64,000 nt of DNA from Flavobacterium flevense (GCF_900142775.1 NZ_FRCC01000009.1:62001-126000); one strand, 5' to 3'; positions 35,245 to 44,368 are shown, counted from the first letter of the stretch. Numbers and translations: made by a program. The notes: a model not told the origin generated them from the letters alone.

Positions 35245-35802
35245 TTATTTCCACTTAATATTGCAGCCAATACTTGGTTTTTGATCCGGATTGATGCTTC
35301 GGTTGTATAAAATTCCATCGATTGCACCACGTAAATCGCTTCCGCTTAAAGGAATTCCGTTTCCGGGACGGCTATCGTCGAGTTGCCCGCGATACACTAA
35401 TTTGTCCTGATTGTCAAATAAATAAAAATCAGGAGTACAGGCTGCGTCATAAGCTTTAGCCACTTCCTGTGTTATATCAAATAAATAAGGAAATTCAAAG
35501 TTATTTTCGAATGCAAATTCGGTCATTAATTCAGGGCCATCCTGCGGATAATTCACTACGTCATTACTCGAAATAGCAATTATTCCGATTCCCTGAACTC
35601 TGTAATCATTGGCAATCCGGATGATTTCGTCTATTACATGATGCACAAAAGGGCAGTGATTGCAAATAAAAAACACCAGTGTGCCTTTTTCTCCTTTTAA
35701 ATCAGCAAAAGTGAACCATTTTGTGTTAGTGGTGGTATCTTTTAAATAAAAATCAGGAGCTTTTGTTCCTAATTCAAGCATGTTAGATGGAGTGCGTGCC
35801 AT
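35245..35802 (-). CDS. Thioredoxin-like redoxin (AhpC/TSA-type)
   Basis: The 185-residue protein is a thioredoxin-fold redoxin with no signal peptide. The active-site-like region is GTLVFFICNHCPFVHHVIDEI, where CNHC could form a redox pair and HCPFV is typical of this family. Later strands IGIIAISSNDVVNYPQDGPE and YRGQLDDSRPGNGIPLSG match peroxiredoxin-like thioredoxin-family proteins of Bacteroidota. It probably reduces disulfides or peroxides in the cytoplasm. Confidence 0.87.
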   Translation of the reverse strand: MARTPSNMLELGTKAPDFYLKDTTTNTKWFTFADLKGEKGTLVFFICNHCPFVHHVIDEIIRIANDYRVQGIGIIAISSNDVVNYPQDGPELMTEFAFENNFEFPYLFDITQEVAKAYDAACTPDFYLFDNQDKLVYRGQLDDSRPGNGIPLSGSDLRGAIDGILYNRSINPDQKPSIGCNIKWK

Positions 35803-35875
35803 TGTTTTTGTTTTAGAGTTTAAAGTTACTGAAAATGGCTTACGAATAGCGTAGTTTTTTGTTTATAGAAAAAAA

Positions 35876-35934
35876 TAGCCACAGATTAAGGATTTACAAG
35901 AATAAAACTGTACTAATCTTTTAATCTGTGGCTA
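35876..35934 (-). repeat. 14-bp inverted repeat, possible terminator, of the CCACAGATTA type
   Basis: TAGCCACAGATTAA (35876-35889) pairs perfectly with TTAATCTGTGGCTA (35921-35934) around a 31-nt loop. It lies 12 nt beyond the stop of the sulfurtransferase gene. The sequence resembles repeats between genes in flavobacteria. Confidence 0.6.
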
Positions 35935-35946
35935 ATAAAAAGGAGT

Positions 35947-36750
35947 TTATTTCTCAATTGGTAAATCATGATCTTGTCCCCATTCTGTCCAGGAGCCGTC
36001 ATAAACTGCTTTTGGAATGTTGGGAGCGACTAACTCGTATGCAATTAAATCTATACAGGCTGTGATTCCGGAGCCACAGGAAAAATATAAGGGTTGATTC
36101 TGGACTGGTAAAATTTGTTCCAGTTCTTCTTTTGGTAGAAATTGCCCGTCTTTTAATACTTTCGAAAAAGGAAGATTTACCGCTCCGGGAATATGTCCGC
36201 TTCTTAAGCCTTCACGAGGTTCTTCGGTTTCGGCATGGAAACGATCAGCAGAACGAGCGTCAACAACTACCGCTTTTTTAGAACTGATATTTTCTAAAAT
36301 TTGCTCTTTATTTTTGAACATTTCAGAATTGAAATTGGCTTCAAAATTTCCTTCCGGATAGTTTTTTACAGTCACTTTTTCTGTTGGTAATTTTTCTTTT
36401 TCCCAAGCCGGAAATCCGCCGTCAAGAACCCAAACGTTTTCATGTCCCATGCTTTTAAACAAATACCATGCTCTGGGACTGGAATAAATCCCTTTAGTAT
36501 CATAAACTACAATTTTGCTGTTTTTGTTGATTCCTAATTTTCGGGCTTCGGCAGCAAATGCTTCTGGTTTGGGTAAGGTGTTGGGCAAAGGATTTGAAGT
36601 ATCGCTGAATTTAGTTTTAATATCAAAAGTGCGTGCGCCAATGATTTGTAAATCATGAGGCGGTGTGTCTAAAACGGCATCAAGAATAATTAATTCAGGA
36701 TCCTGAAGGTTTTCTTTAAGCCATTTTACAGATACAATTGGAGTTGTCAT
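35947..36750 (-). CDS. Sulfurtransferase, two rhodanese domains (3-mercaptopyruvate type)
   Basis: The 267-residue protein has two rhodanese domains. The first is inactive (GIYSSPRAWYLFKSMGHENVWVLDGGFPAWEKE), the second holds the catalytic Cys in YFSCGSGITACIDLIAYEL. The loop CGSGITA follows the CG[ST]GVT pattern of 3-mercaptopyruvate sulfurtransferases, as opposed to CRxGxR of thiosulfate enzymes. Linker and second domain contain VVVDARSADRFHAETEEPREGLRSGHIPGAVNLPF. It is cytoplasmic. Confidence 0.9.
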   Translation of the reverse strand: MTTPIVSVKWLKENLQDPELIILDAVLDTPPHDLQIIGARTFDIKTKFSDTSNPLPNTLPKPEAFAAEARKLGINKNSKIVVYDTKGIYSSPRAWYLFKSMGHENVWVLDGGFPAWEKEKLPTEKVTVKNYPEGNFEANFNSEMFKNKEQILENISSKKAVVVDARSADRFHAETEEPREGLRSGHIPGAVNLPFSKVLKDGQFLPKEELEQILPVQNQPLYFSCGSGITACIDLIAYELVAPNIPKAVYDGSWTEWGQDHDLPIEK

Positions 36751-36822
36751 GTTGCTGTGTTTTAATAAAATTAAGTAGGTACAAGATACGAATTCTGTGA
36801 ATGAAATTTTTGAGACCTAAAA

Positions 36823-36850
36823 AAAATCCTGAAACGATTTTCAGGATTTT
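36823..36850 (-). terminator. Terminator of the mechanosensitive channel gene
   Basis: AAAATCCTGAAA (36823-36834) pairs perfectly with TTTCAGGATTTT (36839-36850), with a 4-nt loop, just after the stop at 36873. Confidence 0.88.
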
Positions 36851-36872
36851 AAATACATTTAATTTTGAACTA

Positions 36873-37778
36873 TTATTTTGTCTCAACTGCCTCAATGGCA
36901 TTATGAACGACTAATTGAGGGAAAGGAATTTCGATACCTTCTTTATCAAAAGTGATTTTAATTCTCTTTCTAAGTTCGCCTGTAATCTCCCATTGTTTGC
37001 TGGGTTGCGTTTCTCCTAAAATTTTTATGATTATGGAGGAATCTGCAAATTCATCAACTCTTAAAAACTGAGGTACTTTTATAATGTATTTCCCGAATTC
37101 CTGATCCGCAGCCAGTTCATTACCAATTTTATTAACAACCGCAATAACATGTTCAATATCACAATTATAAGAAACTCCGATATTCAAATTGATACGGGAA
37201 TATTCAGTAGACAAGTTAGATACTTTTTTAATTTCCCCATGAGGAATATGATGTACCGTTCCGTCCATGTCTCTTAAAGTCGTTTTTCTTAAACTGATTT
37301 GTTCTACAGCTCCGCTGGCAATGTCAAAATTAACCACGTCACCCACACGGTATTGGTTTTCGAGAATGATGAATAATCCTGAAATAATATCCCTGATGAG
37401 GTATTGTCCACCAAAACCAAAAGCCAGACCTACAATTCCCGCTGCAGCTAAAATAGGCCCGATTTCGATACCAAATTCTCCCAATATCATTAAAAGAATG
37501 ATACATAAAATAGCAATTTTTGATGTAGTTGTAAAAATCTGGATTAAGGTATTCTCTCTTTTTGTTTCTGCTTCTTTAGATGAATATCTGTCTGTTCTAA
37601 TGGCTATGCGAACTGCTTTTTCAATAAAACGATTCAGGATTTTATTAAGTATAAAGGCGGCAATAAGAATAAAAATAATTTTCACCCCACTTGTTAAAAG
37701 CCATGGAACTATTAACTCACTATATTCATTTAAATATTTATTGGTCGTTTCCTGCCAGTCGATTGTTATTAAATTCAT
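36873..37778 (-). CDS. MscS-type mechanosensitive channel
   Basis: The 301-residue protein has three TM segments: about 25-47 (LLTSGVKIIFILIAAFIL), about 85-105 (TSKIAILCIILLMILGEFGIEI) and TM3 (AAAGIVGLAFGFGGQYLIRDIISGLFIILE). TM3 has the small-residue pattern of MscS pore helices. The beta domain then reads RVGDVVNFDIASGAVEQISLRKTTLRDMDGTVHHIPHGEI. It opens on membrane tension to release solutes during osmotic downshift. Confidence 0.93.
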   Translation of the reverse strand: MNLITIDWQETTNKYLNEYSELIVPWLLTSGVKIIFILIAAFILNKILNRFIEKAVRIAIRTDRYSSKEAETKRENTLIQIFTTTSKIAILCIILLMILGEFGIEIGPILAAAGIVGLAFGFGGQYLIRDIISGLFIILENQYRVGDVVNFDIASGAVEQISLRKTTLRDMDGTVHHIPHGEIKKVSNLSTEYSRINLNIGVSYNCDIEHVIAVVNKIGNELAADQEFGKYIIKVPQFLRVDEFADSSIIIKILGETQPSKQWEITGELRKRIKITFDKEGIEIPFPQLVVHNAIEAVETK

Positions 37779-37809
37779 AGTTTACTTGTTTAAAAATTAA
37801 TAAAAAAAA

Positions 37810-37838
37810 AGTCCAAAAACCGAACCGATTTTTGGACT
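37810..37838 (-). terminator. Terminator of the DUF3276 gene
   Basis: AGTCCAAAAA (37810-37819) pairs with TTTTTGGACT (37829-37838), with an A run on its left side that gives a T run on the minus strand. Confidence 0.85.
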
Positions 37839-37874
37839 AAATGTATTGTTTTAACCTGGTTGTGTTTGAAACAA

Positions 37875-38258
37875 TTAAATGTCATCAAAATCAATATCGG
37901 TAAAATTTGATATTCCTGTAACTGAACTTTCTGAGCTAACTCTTTCAGTTGCGTATTCTTTCTTGAAATCTTTCTGATGTCTTTCAGAAATTACTTCTTC
38001 ACCTTTGTGATTTAACACATACGAAGTCATTTCTTCCAGTATTTCGGAAAAAGCAGCAAAATCTTCTTTATACAAATATATTTTGTGTTTTTTAAAATGA
38101 AAAGAACCGTCTTCTTCGGTGAATTTTTTACTTTCGGTAATGGTAATGTAATAATCATCCGCTTTTGTAGCTCTCACATCAAAGAAATATGTTCTTCTTC
38201 CTGCACGTAAAACTTTAGAAAAGATTTCTTCTTTTTCTAACATGTCATTTTCTCTCAT
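37875..38258 (-). CDS. DUF3276 (PUR-like) nucleic-acid-binding protein
   Basis: The 127-residue protein matches DUF3276, a bacterial PUR-domain family: EEIFSKVLRAGRRTYFFDVRATKADDYYITITESKK, and DGSFHFKKHKIYLYKEDFAAFSEILEEMTSY, which make the beta-beta-beta-beta-alpha whirly unit. PUR proteins bind single-stranded DNA or RNA. A charged tail (about 95-127) follows. An internal Met at residue 6 could also be the start, but the MREND opening is common in flavobacteria. Confidence 0.88.
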   Translation of the reverse strand: MRENDMLEKEEIFSKVLRAGRRTYFFDVRATKADDYYITITESKKFTEEDGSFHFKKHKIYLYKEDFAAFSEILEEMTSYVLNHKGEEVISERHQKDFKKEYATERVSSESSVTGISNFTDIDFDDI

Positions 38259-38330
38259 AATCCGTTCTATACAATAATATGGTTGTTAATTGAAACCAAA
38301 AATGATAAAAATATATGTATTAAGCAAGAT

Positions 38331-40091
38331 TTAAAGTAATTCTTTTTCAGAAAGTTGTTTTAAATATAATGATGCATAATAGCCTTCCTGATTTATCAAC
38401 TGGTTATGAGAACCTTGTTGAATAATTTTTCCATCTTCCAGAATAATTATCTTATCTGCATTTTTTGCCGACGAAACTCTATGGCTAACAATGATCGTTG
38501 TTTTGTCTTTGCAAATGGAATATAAATTGTTTAAAATCGCTTCTTCGGTCTCTGTATCAACAGCAGATAAGCAGTCGTCAAACAATAAAATAGGAGGGTT
38601 TTTAATAATGGCTCTGGCTATAGAAACCCTTTGTTTTTGCCCACCAGAAAGTGTAATTCCTCTTTCTCCCAATATGGTATCGTATTGTTTGTTGAAACCC
38701 ATGATGTTGTCATGAACCACAGCGTTTTTGGCGGCAGCCATAACTTCTTCAATTTCGGCATCTTCCTTACCAAAACGGATGTTGTTTTTGATACTGTCCG
38801 AAAATAGAAAAGCATCCTGTGGCACAATCCCGATACTGTTACGCAAATCAAATAAGTTAAGTTTACTGATTTCCTGTTTGTCTATTTTTATAGCTCCCTG
38901 ACTCACGTCATACATTCGGGAAATCAACGATAAAATGGTCGATTTTCCGGAACCTGTTTTACCAAGAATAGCCAGTGTTTCTCCTTTATTTACCGTAAAC
39001 GAAATGTTGTGAAGTGCTGTAATATGGGTGTCTTCGTATGTAAAACTTACATTTTCGAAAGCTATAGCTCCTTCAATAGTTGATTTTTGAGGATTGTTAT
39101 TTTTGATTTCCGGTTTTATTTTTAAAAACTCGTTGAGTCTTTTTTGAGAAGCTTCGGCTTCCTGAACCATAGAGGAAACCCAACCTAATGAGGCAACAGG
39201 CCAGGTGAGCATGTTTACATAAAGAATAAATTCGGCAATGGTTCCAATGCTTTGGATGCTTCCGTTAATGTACATTAATCCGCCAAAATAAATCACAACC
39301 AAGTTGCTAATTCCAATCAAAGCCAACATCAAGGGACCAAATAACGACTGTACTTTAGCCAAATCTAAACTTTTGCTTTTACTTTCTAAGGCTAAATCTA
39401 CCATGTTATTCTGGTGTTGGTTTTCCAGCGAATAGGCTTTTATGACACGAACACCTGAAAAAATTTCCTGTGTAAAACTGGAAACTTTAGATAAATATTG
39501 CTGAAAAGTAGTGCTTCGGATATTGATCTCAGTGCTTAATTTAAAAATTGCATAAGATAATATGGGTAAGGGTAAAATGGTGTATAAAGTCAGTAACGGT
39601 GATACTCTGTACATGAAAATAATTACGATTGCAAACCTAATCACGGTATTGATGGTATACATTACCGCCGGACCCACATACATTCTTACTTTTGAAACAT
39701 CTTCACTAATACGGTTCATTAAATCGCCGGTGCGGTTCTTTTTATAGAAATTCTGAGACAGGTTTTCATACTGTCTGAACACTTCATTTTTCAAATCAAA
39801 CTCGATATGACGGGACATTACAATCAAAGTTTGACGCATCAGAAAAGTCAGGAAGCCGGCAATGATAGTTGTGGCTATAATAAGCAGAATATTATTTACT
39901 AACTGATCCTGAATAACCGAATTAGGAACTGATTTGTCTTTTGCAAAATTTTCAATGGCAGCAAAAGATTTACTAATTAATTTAGGTGTAAAAAGAGAAA
40001 ATATTTGTGCGACAATAGTAAATACAATTCCTAAGATAAAACGGTATTTGTATTTGATGAAATATTTATTGAGATAGAGTAATTCTTTCAT
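38331..40091 (-). CDS. ABC transporter, fused permease and ATPase
   Basis: The 586-residue half-transporter has a six-helix exporter membrane domain (about 1-310) and an ATPase with Walker A GKTGSGKST, Q-loop GIVPQDAFLF, signature LSGGQKQR, Walker B ILLFDDCLSAVD and switch SHR. It works as a dimer and belongs to the MsbA/LmrA-type exporters, probably of lipids or drugs. A TATCTTTG box on the minus strand (40125-40118) precedes the start by 26 nt. Confidence 0.94.
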   Translation of the reverse strand: MKELLYLNKYFIKYKYRFILGIVFTIVAQIFSLFTPKLISKSFAAIENFAKDKSVPNSVIQDQLVNNILLIIATTIIAGFLTFLMRQTLIVMSRHIEFDLKNEVFRQYENLSQNFYKKNRTGDLMNRISEDVSKVRMYVGPAVMYTINTVIRFAIVIIFMYRVSPLLTLYTILPLPILSYAIFKLSTEINIRSTTFQQYLSKVSSFTQEIFSGVRVIKAYSLENQHQNNMVDLALESKSKSLDLAKVQSLFGPLMLALIGISNLVVIYFGGLMYINGSIQSIGTIAEFILYVNMLTWPVASLGWVSSMVQEAEASQKRLNEFLKIKPEIKNNNPQKSTIEGAIAFENVSFTYEDTHITALHNISFTVNKGETLAILGKTGSGKSTILSLISRMYDVSQGAIKIDKQEISKLNLFDLRNSIGIVPQDAFLFSDSIKNNIRFGKEDAEIEEVMAAAKNAVVHDNIMGFNKQYDTILGERGITLSGGQKQRVSIARAIIKNPPILLFDDCLSAVDTETEEAILNNLYSICKDKTTIIVSHRVSSAKNADKIIILEDGKIIQQGSHNQLINQEGYYASLYLKQLSEKELL

Positions 40092-40117
40092 TTCTGGGCT
40101 AGGCTGTATTTAAAAAA

Positions 40118-40125
40118 CAAAGATA
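40118..40125 (-). promoter_or_regulatory. -7 promoter box of the ABC exporter gene
   Basis: The minus strand reads TATCTTTG, a full consensus match, 26 nt before the ATG at 40091. Confidence 0.6.
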
Positions 40126-40210
40126 AACTTTAAAAGTAATAATTGTTAGCGATCTGTTTGCTGTTAAGTTGGATTTAACGTTTCGTTAATTCATCAGTTT
40201 AAAATAAAGC

Positions 40211-40303
40211 CACGAATTCACAAATTTTAATTTATGGAATGAAGGAATTTATAAGATACGTTACTGATTTTAAATTTGAAAAAATAAAATTAGTGAATTC
40301 GTG
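40211..40303. repeat. 11-bp inverted repeat of the CACGAATTCAC type
   Basis: CACGAATTCAC (40211-40221) and GTGAATTCGTG (40293-40303) face each other in the 314-bp gap between the divergent ABC exporter gene and nusB. Besides this, the gap holds only the two promoters. Confidence 0.6.
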
Positions 40304-40346
40304 ACAACAACTCAGCTACTTTGTTCTGCTTTTTATAGCTTTAAAT

Positions 40347-40377
40347 TTTATTTTAAAAAAGGAAATCCTTATTTTTG
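40347..40377 (+). promoter_or_regulatory. Promoter of nusB-yajC
   Basis: TTTA (40347-40350), 19 nt, then TATTTTTG (40370-40377). The GTG start of nusB follows 28 nt later. Confidence 0.6.
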
Positions 40378-40405
40378 CAGACTAATTTTATAAAGTTCTT
40401 ACAAG

Positions 40406-41350
40406 GTGGTAAATAGAAGACACATTCGCGTTAAAGTTATGCAAACCATTTATGCGATGCATCAAAACGGCTCTGATAACTTGGAAAAGGAAGAAAAATT
40501 CCTTTTTTACAGTATCGATAATATTCAGGATTTATACCTTACCATGATTTCTTCCTTATTGGAAATATGTAAAAAAGAAACTCAGTTTTTGCATCTATCC
40601 AGTCAAAAACATTTAGCTACCGCAGCGGAACGTAATCCCAACGAAAAATTTATTAAAAACAGTATTTTCGAAATTCTTGCCGAAAATAATTCTTTAAGCA
40701 TTGCTTTAGAAACCAGAAAAATTGATGCCTGGCATTTGCATGAAGATTATATAGCGCTTTTGTTAACAGCTATTAAAGAAAGTTCATATTATCAAAAATA
40801 CATGAGTAATCCGGCTCGTTCATTCGAAGAAGACCGACAGTTGATTATTGATTTGTTTACAGAAGTAATTGTTCCAAATGAGAAATTATACGAGTTTTTA
40901 GAAGACGATAAGCTAACCTGGATTGATGATATTCCGATGGTGAACACTCAGATTATCAAGCAACTGAAAGCCATGAAACCTATCGAAAACGATAATTTCA
41001 AAGTGCCAAAATTGTATAAAGACAATGAAGACAGGGATTTTGTTAAAGATTTATTTCGCAAAACGGTTTTGAACGAAGCAGCATTAGCTAAAGAATTTGT
41101 TGATAAAACACCTAATTGGGACAGTGAAAGGATAGCTGAGGTAGATACAATTATTTTAAAAATGGCTATTTGCGAATTTTTAAAATTCCCTTCTATTCCT
41201 GTAAAAGTAACGCTGAATGAATATTTAGAATTGGCCAAAGAATATTCTACTCCTAAAAGCAGTATTTTTATCAACGGAATTTTAGACAATCTGGTTAAAG
41301 AATTAGAAGCAAGTAAAAAAATGATTAAAGCCGGTCGCGGTTTAATGTAA
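40406..41350 (+). CDS. nusB: Transcription antitermination protein NusB, long Bacteroidota form
   Basis: The 314-residue protein is much longer than the usual NusB of about 140 residues. It begins MVNRRHIRVKVMQTIYAMHQ, the NusB N-terminal helix, and ends with the NusB core WDSERIAEVDTIILKMAICEFLKFPSIPVKVTLNEYLELAKEYSTPKSSIFINGILDNL (in pieces). The middle region of about 150 residues is a lineage-specific insertion. NusB binds boxA RNA with S10 in rRNA antitermination. The start is GTG, and yajC follows after about 31 nt. Confidence 0.92.
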   Translation: MVNRRHIRVKVMQTIYAMHQNGSDNLEKEEKFLFYSIDNIQDLYLTMISSLLEICKKETQFLHLSSQKHLATAAERNPNEKFIKNSIFEILAENNSLSIALETRKIDAWHLHEDYIALLLTAIKESSYYQKYMSNPARSFEEDRQLIIDLFTEVIVPNEKLYEFLEDDKLTWIDDIPMVNTQIIKQLKAMKPIENDNFKVPKLYKDNEDRDFVKDLFRKTVLNEAALAKEFVDKTPNWDSERIAEVDTIILKMAICEFLKFPSIPVKVTLNEYLELAKEYSTPKSSIFINGILDNLVKELEASKKMIKAGRGLM

Positions 41351-41381
41351 TAGTAATAAATAAAAAAAAAGAATTCAAATT

Positions 41382-41654
41382 ATGGAACAATTAACTCAGT
41401 TTGCACCGTTTATTTTAATGTTTGTGGTTATCTATTTCTTCATGATCAGACCACAACAAAAAAGAGCTAAAAGCGAAAAAGAATTTGAAAACAGCTTAAA
41501 AGTTGGTGACAAAGTTATTACTAAAAGCGGTCTTCACGGAAAAGTTGCAGAATTAGCCGAAACTACTGTAGTTGTTGAAACAATGGCAGGAAAGTTAAAA
41601 ATGGAGCGTTCGGCAATTTCTATGGAAATGAGTGCTTCCTTAGCTAAAAAATAA
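41382..41654 (+). CDS. yajC: Preprotein translocase subunit YajC
   Basis: The 90-residue protein has one TM helix (about 8-24, FAPFILMFVVIYFFMI) followed at once by the YajC signature RPQQKRAKSEKEFENSLKVGDKVITKSGLHGKV. YajC associates with SecDF and the SecYEG channel. It is probably cotranscribed with nusB, a common order in Bacteroidota. Confidence 0.97.
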   Translation: MEQLTQFAPFILMFVVIYFFMIRPQQKRAKSEKEFENSLKVGDKVITKSGLHGKVAELAETTVVVETMAGKLKMERSAISMEMSASLAKK

Positions 41655-41682
41655 GATTATTGGTAAAAAATAAAATTGTATA

Positions 41683-41714
41683 AAAAAGTCCCTCATTGCA
41701 GGGACTTTTTTATG
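41683..41714. terminator. Bidirectional terminator between yajC and the lysine-rich gene
   Basis: AAAAAGTCCCT (41683-41693) pairs perfectly with AGGGACTTTTT (41700-41710), with A and T runs on both sides. Confidence 0.93.
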
Positions 41715-41726
41715 ACTACAACAGAA

Positions 41727-42284
41727 TTATTTCTTTTTACTCTTTTTTTTGTTCTTCTCTTTTTTAGCCTTCGCCTTTGCTTTCTTCTCTTTAAGTTTAG
41801 CTTTCTCTTTTGCTTTTTTAGCTTTTTCTTTTTTAGCCTTCTTAGCTTTGGCTAACTTTTTTTTCTTTTTGAGTTTGGCTTTTTCTTTAGCAGCAGCTTT
41901 TTTCTCTTTTTCTTTCTTTTTATCCTTAGCCTTTTTTTTCTTCTTTTTTTGTTTGGCTATTTCGTCTGGATTTGCTGTAGTTGATTCCGTTTCCGGAGTA
42001 GCTGCAATTTCCTCTTTTTCTGTTTGTTGCTGATTTACTTTTGCTTCAGCTGGCTTTTCTGCAGTTTCAGTTTTAACCGTTGCTTTTGTCGTTCTTTGTC
42101 TCACTGGCTTTGGTTTCTCAGGAGTTTCGCTTTTAGCAGCCGGTTTCGTAGCTCTTTGTCTGACCGTTTTTGGTTTTTCCGGAGTTTCCTTTTTAACCAC
42201 TGGTTTTGTAGCTCGTTGTCTTACAGGTTTTGGACTTTCGCCATTATCCGGAATTTTATCAGCTTCCTCTTGTTTTTCACTCAT
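41727..42284 (-). CDS. Lysine/alanine-rich histone H1-like protein
   Basis: The 185-residue protein has two zones. Residues about 20-85 hold three copies of a 22-residue unit, KPVRQRATKP..K.ETPEKP, each with an RQR[AT]TK core reminiscent of AT-hook or histone-tail repeats. From about residue 110 it is nearly pure KKKAK/KEKAK, like bacterial H1-like Hc proteins. It should bind DNA or RNA without sequence preference. Low complexity limits family assignment, but both the reading frame and its terminator are clear. Confidence 0.78.
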   Translation of the reverse strand: MSEKQEEADKIPDNGESPKPVRQRATKPVVKKETPEKPKTVRQRATKPAAKSETPEKPKPVRQRTTKATVKTETAEKPAEAKVNQQQTEKEEIAATPETESTTANPDEIAKQKKKKKKAKDKKKEKEKKAAAKEKAKLKKKKKLAKAKKAKKEKAKKAKEKAKLKEKKAKAKAKKEKNKKKSKKK

Positions 42285-42436
42285 AATACTAAATATTTGG
42301 TTGTTATAAAATAAAGAATACTTTTAATACCCATTGTATTGTTAAATACTCATGGTATTGTATCTAAATTTACACAAAATTTACATACGGGAATGTTAAG
42401 TTTTTCTATAAAAGCAATTATAAATAGCAATAAAAA

Positions 42437-42468
42437 CAACAAAAGTCCCGGATTGCGTGACTTTGTTG
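42437..42468 (-). terminator. Terminator of pepT
   Basis: CAACAAAAGTC (42437-42447) pairs with GACTTTGTTG (42459-42468), with one bulged base, and the minus strand continues in T-rich sequence. Confidence 0.7.
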
Positions 42469-42488
42469 AATAGAATAGTTTAGGAATA

Positions 42489-43763
42489 TTACCTTTTTGC
42501 AGTTTTTGTTTTTTCCAGTCCGTAATCAGGAAGAGCAGTAAGCTCGGCAATTTTTACAATTACAGCTACTGCTTTTTGCATGCTTTCAACAGGAACATAT
42601 TCATATTTTCCATGAAAATTATGTCCGCCTGCAAAGATGTTGGGGCAAGGCAATCCCATGTAGGACAATTGAGAACCATCCGTTCCGCCACGGATGGGTT
42701 TTATAATTGGTTTGATATTTAATTCTTTCATTGCTTTTTCGGCAATGTTTACAATATGTTTCACAGGAATTACTTTTTCCTTCATGTTGTAATATTGATC
42801 TTTGATTTCAGCAATAACAATATCTTCTCCAAATTGCTTCGCAAATTGTTTATTGATTTTGCGAACAATTTTTTGGATTTTTTCTTTTCTTTTTTCGAAT
42901 TTTACCTTGTTATGATCTCTGATAATTAATTCGACAACAGTTTCTTCAATGCTTCCGTTAAAATGGTGAACGTGATAAAATCCTTCGTAACCTTTGGTTT
43001 TTTCGGGTACTTCGTCAGAAGGTACTTCGTTAAGAAAAGCATTGGCGACTAACATGGAGTTAATCATTTTTCCTTTAGCGTAGCCGGGATGAACACTTTT
43101 TCCTTTGAAAGTAATTTTGGCTCCAGCCGCATTAAAATTTTCATATTCTAATTCGCCTATCTGACTTCCGTCCATGGTGTATGCCCACTGAGCGCCAAAT
43201 TTTTCCACGTCAAAATGATGTGCTCCGCGACCAATTTCTTCATCTGGAGTGAATCCAATTCTGATTTTTCCGTGTTTGATATCCGGATTTTTAATCAGGT
43301 ATTCCATTGCGGTCACAATTTCGGTAATTCCGGCTTTATCGTCAGCACCCAAAAGTGTTGTGCCATCAGTAGTAATTAAGGTTTGTCCTTTATATTGTAC
43401 TAAATCTTTGAAATATCCTGGTGATAAAATGATATTTTGTTCCTGGTTTAAAACAATATCTTTTCCATCATAATTGCTGATAATTTGCGGTTTTACGTTG
43501 GCTCCGGAAAAATCAGGTGAAGTATCAAAATGAGAAACGAATCCTATTACGGGAACTTCGTGATCTACATTAGCGGGCAGGGTTGCCATGATGTACGCTT
43601 TATCATCAATGGTTACCTCCTGCATTCCTATAGATTTTAATTCTTCGACTAATTTATTAGCTAAAACCCATTGTTTCTCTGTACTTGGTGTTGTTTCTGA
43701 ATTCGGATTCGATTCAGTATCAATAGTGACATAACTAATAAAACGATCAATGATATCTTGCAT
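42489..43763 (-). CDS. pepT: Peptidase T (tripeptide aminopeptidase)
   Basis: The 424-residue M20B metallopeptidase removes the N-terminal residue of tripeptides. Zinc-binding and catalytic residues appear in order: [12 protein letters not shown] (His, Asp), LLGADDKAG (bridging Asp), [15 protein letters not shown] (catalytic Glu-Glu), [15 protein letters not shown], and [33 protein letters not shown] (Asp and final His). A TATCTTTG box (43796-43789, minus) precedes the start by 25 nt. Confidence 0.96.
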   Translation of the reverse strand: MQDIIDRFISYVTIDTESNPNSETTPSTEKQWVLANKLVEELKSIGMQEVTIDDKAYIMATLPANVDHEVPVIGFVSHFDTSPDFSGANVKPQIISNYDGKDIVLNQEQNIILSPGYFKDLVQYKGQTLITTDGTTLLGADDKAGITEIVTAMEYLIKNPDIKHGKIRIGFTPDEEIGRGAHHFDVEKFGAQWAYTMDGSQIGELEYENFNAAGAKITFKGKSVHPGYAKGKMINSMLVANAFLNEVPSDEVPEKTKGYEGFYHVHHFNGSIEETVVELIIRDHNKVKFEKRKEKIQKIVRKINKQFAKQFGEDIVIAEIKDQYYNMKEKVIPVKHIVNIAEKAMKELNIKPIIKPIRGGTDGSQLSYMGLPCPNIFAGGHNFHGKYEYVPVESMQKAVAVIVKIAELTALPDYGLEKTKTAKR

Positions 43764-43788
43764 AAAAAGGTGTTTTTTTATTGGATTG

Positions 43789-43796
43789 CAAAGATA
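43789..43796 (-). promoter_or_regulatory. -7 promoter box of pepT
   Basis: The minus strand reads TATCTTTG, 25 nt before the ATG at 43763. Confidence 0.6.
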
Positions 43797-43831
43797 AGAT
43801 TAATTTAAAGTATAGCGTGAGAATGCGACTC

Positions 43832-44239
43832 TTATTGTTTGTTTTCCAATATTCGGATTATTTTGTCTAATTTCTCCACATCAATAGAGTTGAGTTTTTT
43901 TGCCAATGCTTCAATTTCGAGTTTAGCTTCTTTATTAGTAGTGTAATCTTCCTGTGCCTGAATGCGGTCTCTTTCGTTTTGACGATTTTGCGCCATCATG
44001 ATTATGGGTGCCGCATAAGCAGCCTGAGTTGAAAACAACAGATTCAGCAAAATAAAAGGATAGGGATCCCAGTGTTTGCTATAAGCAACCAGGTTGAGTC
44101 CCATCCATATAAATACAAATACTGTCTGGATAATTATAAAACTCCAGGAACCCATTCCTTTTGCTACGGCATCTGCAATCCGGCTACCCCAGCTCAGATT
44201 GTCACTATGTTTTTGATGCCAGTTTTTATTGATATTCAT
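43832..44239 (-). CDS. DUF1003 family membrane protein
   Basis: The 135-residue protein fits DUF1003: the opening SWGSRIADAVAKGMGSWSFIIIQTVFVFIWMGLNLVA (first TM, about 32-52) and the block WDPYPFILLNLLFSTQAAYAAPIIMMAQNRQNERDR (second TM, about 60-80) are nearly consensus. A C-terminal helical region (TTNKEAKLEIEALAKKLNSIDVEKLDKIIRILENK) is likely cytoplasmic. Function is unknown. Confidence 0.9.
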   Translation of the reverse strand: MNINKNWHQKHSDNLSWGSRIADAVAKGMGSWSFIIIQTVFVFIWMGLNLVAYSKHWDPYPFILLNLLFSTQAAYAAPIIMMAQNRQNERDRIQAQEDYTTNKEAKLEIEALAKKLNSIDVEKLDKIIRILENKQ

Positions 44240-44368
44240 TGATTTTAATTTTTGTTTAAATGTACTTAAAGTTCAGGTACAAAAAAACTACAAACTCATC
44301 AATTAATTTTTTCCGTTTTGTACAGATTTAATTGTCGAAATTTGCAGTTAGTTTTGAGTTTGAACTAT

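Noticed and set aside
37267..37800. A 177-codon plus-strand frame opposite the mechanosensitive channel gene
   Set aside because: It lies fully antisense to a clear MscS gene; its peptide has no recognisable domain, so it is a shadow of the codon pattern.
40406..41350. NusB length of 314 residues as a possible fusion
   Set aside because: Long NusB proteins are usual in Bacteroidota, and both ends match the NusB core, so no separate domain or frameshift is called.
41749..42033. A Phe/Leu/Ala-rich plus-strand frame opposite the lysine-rich gene
   Set aside because: It is the reverse complement of AAA/AAG/GCC-rich codons. The terminator and the repeat structure support the minus-strand gene.
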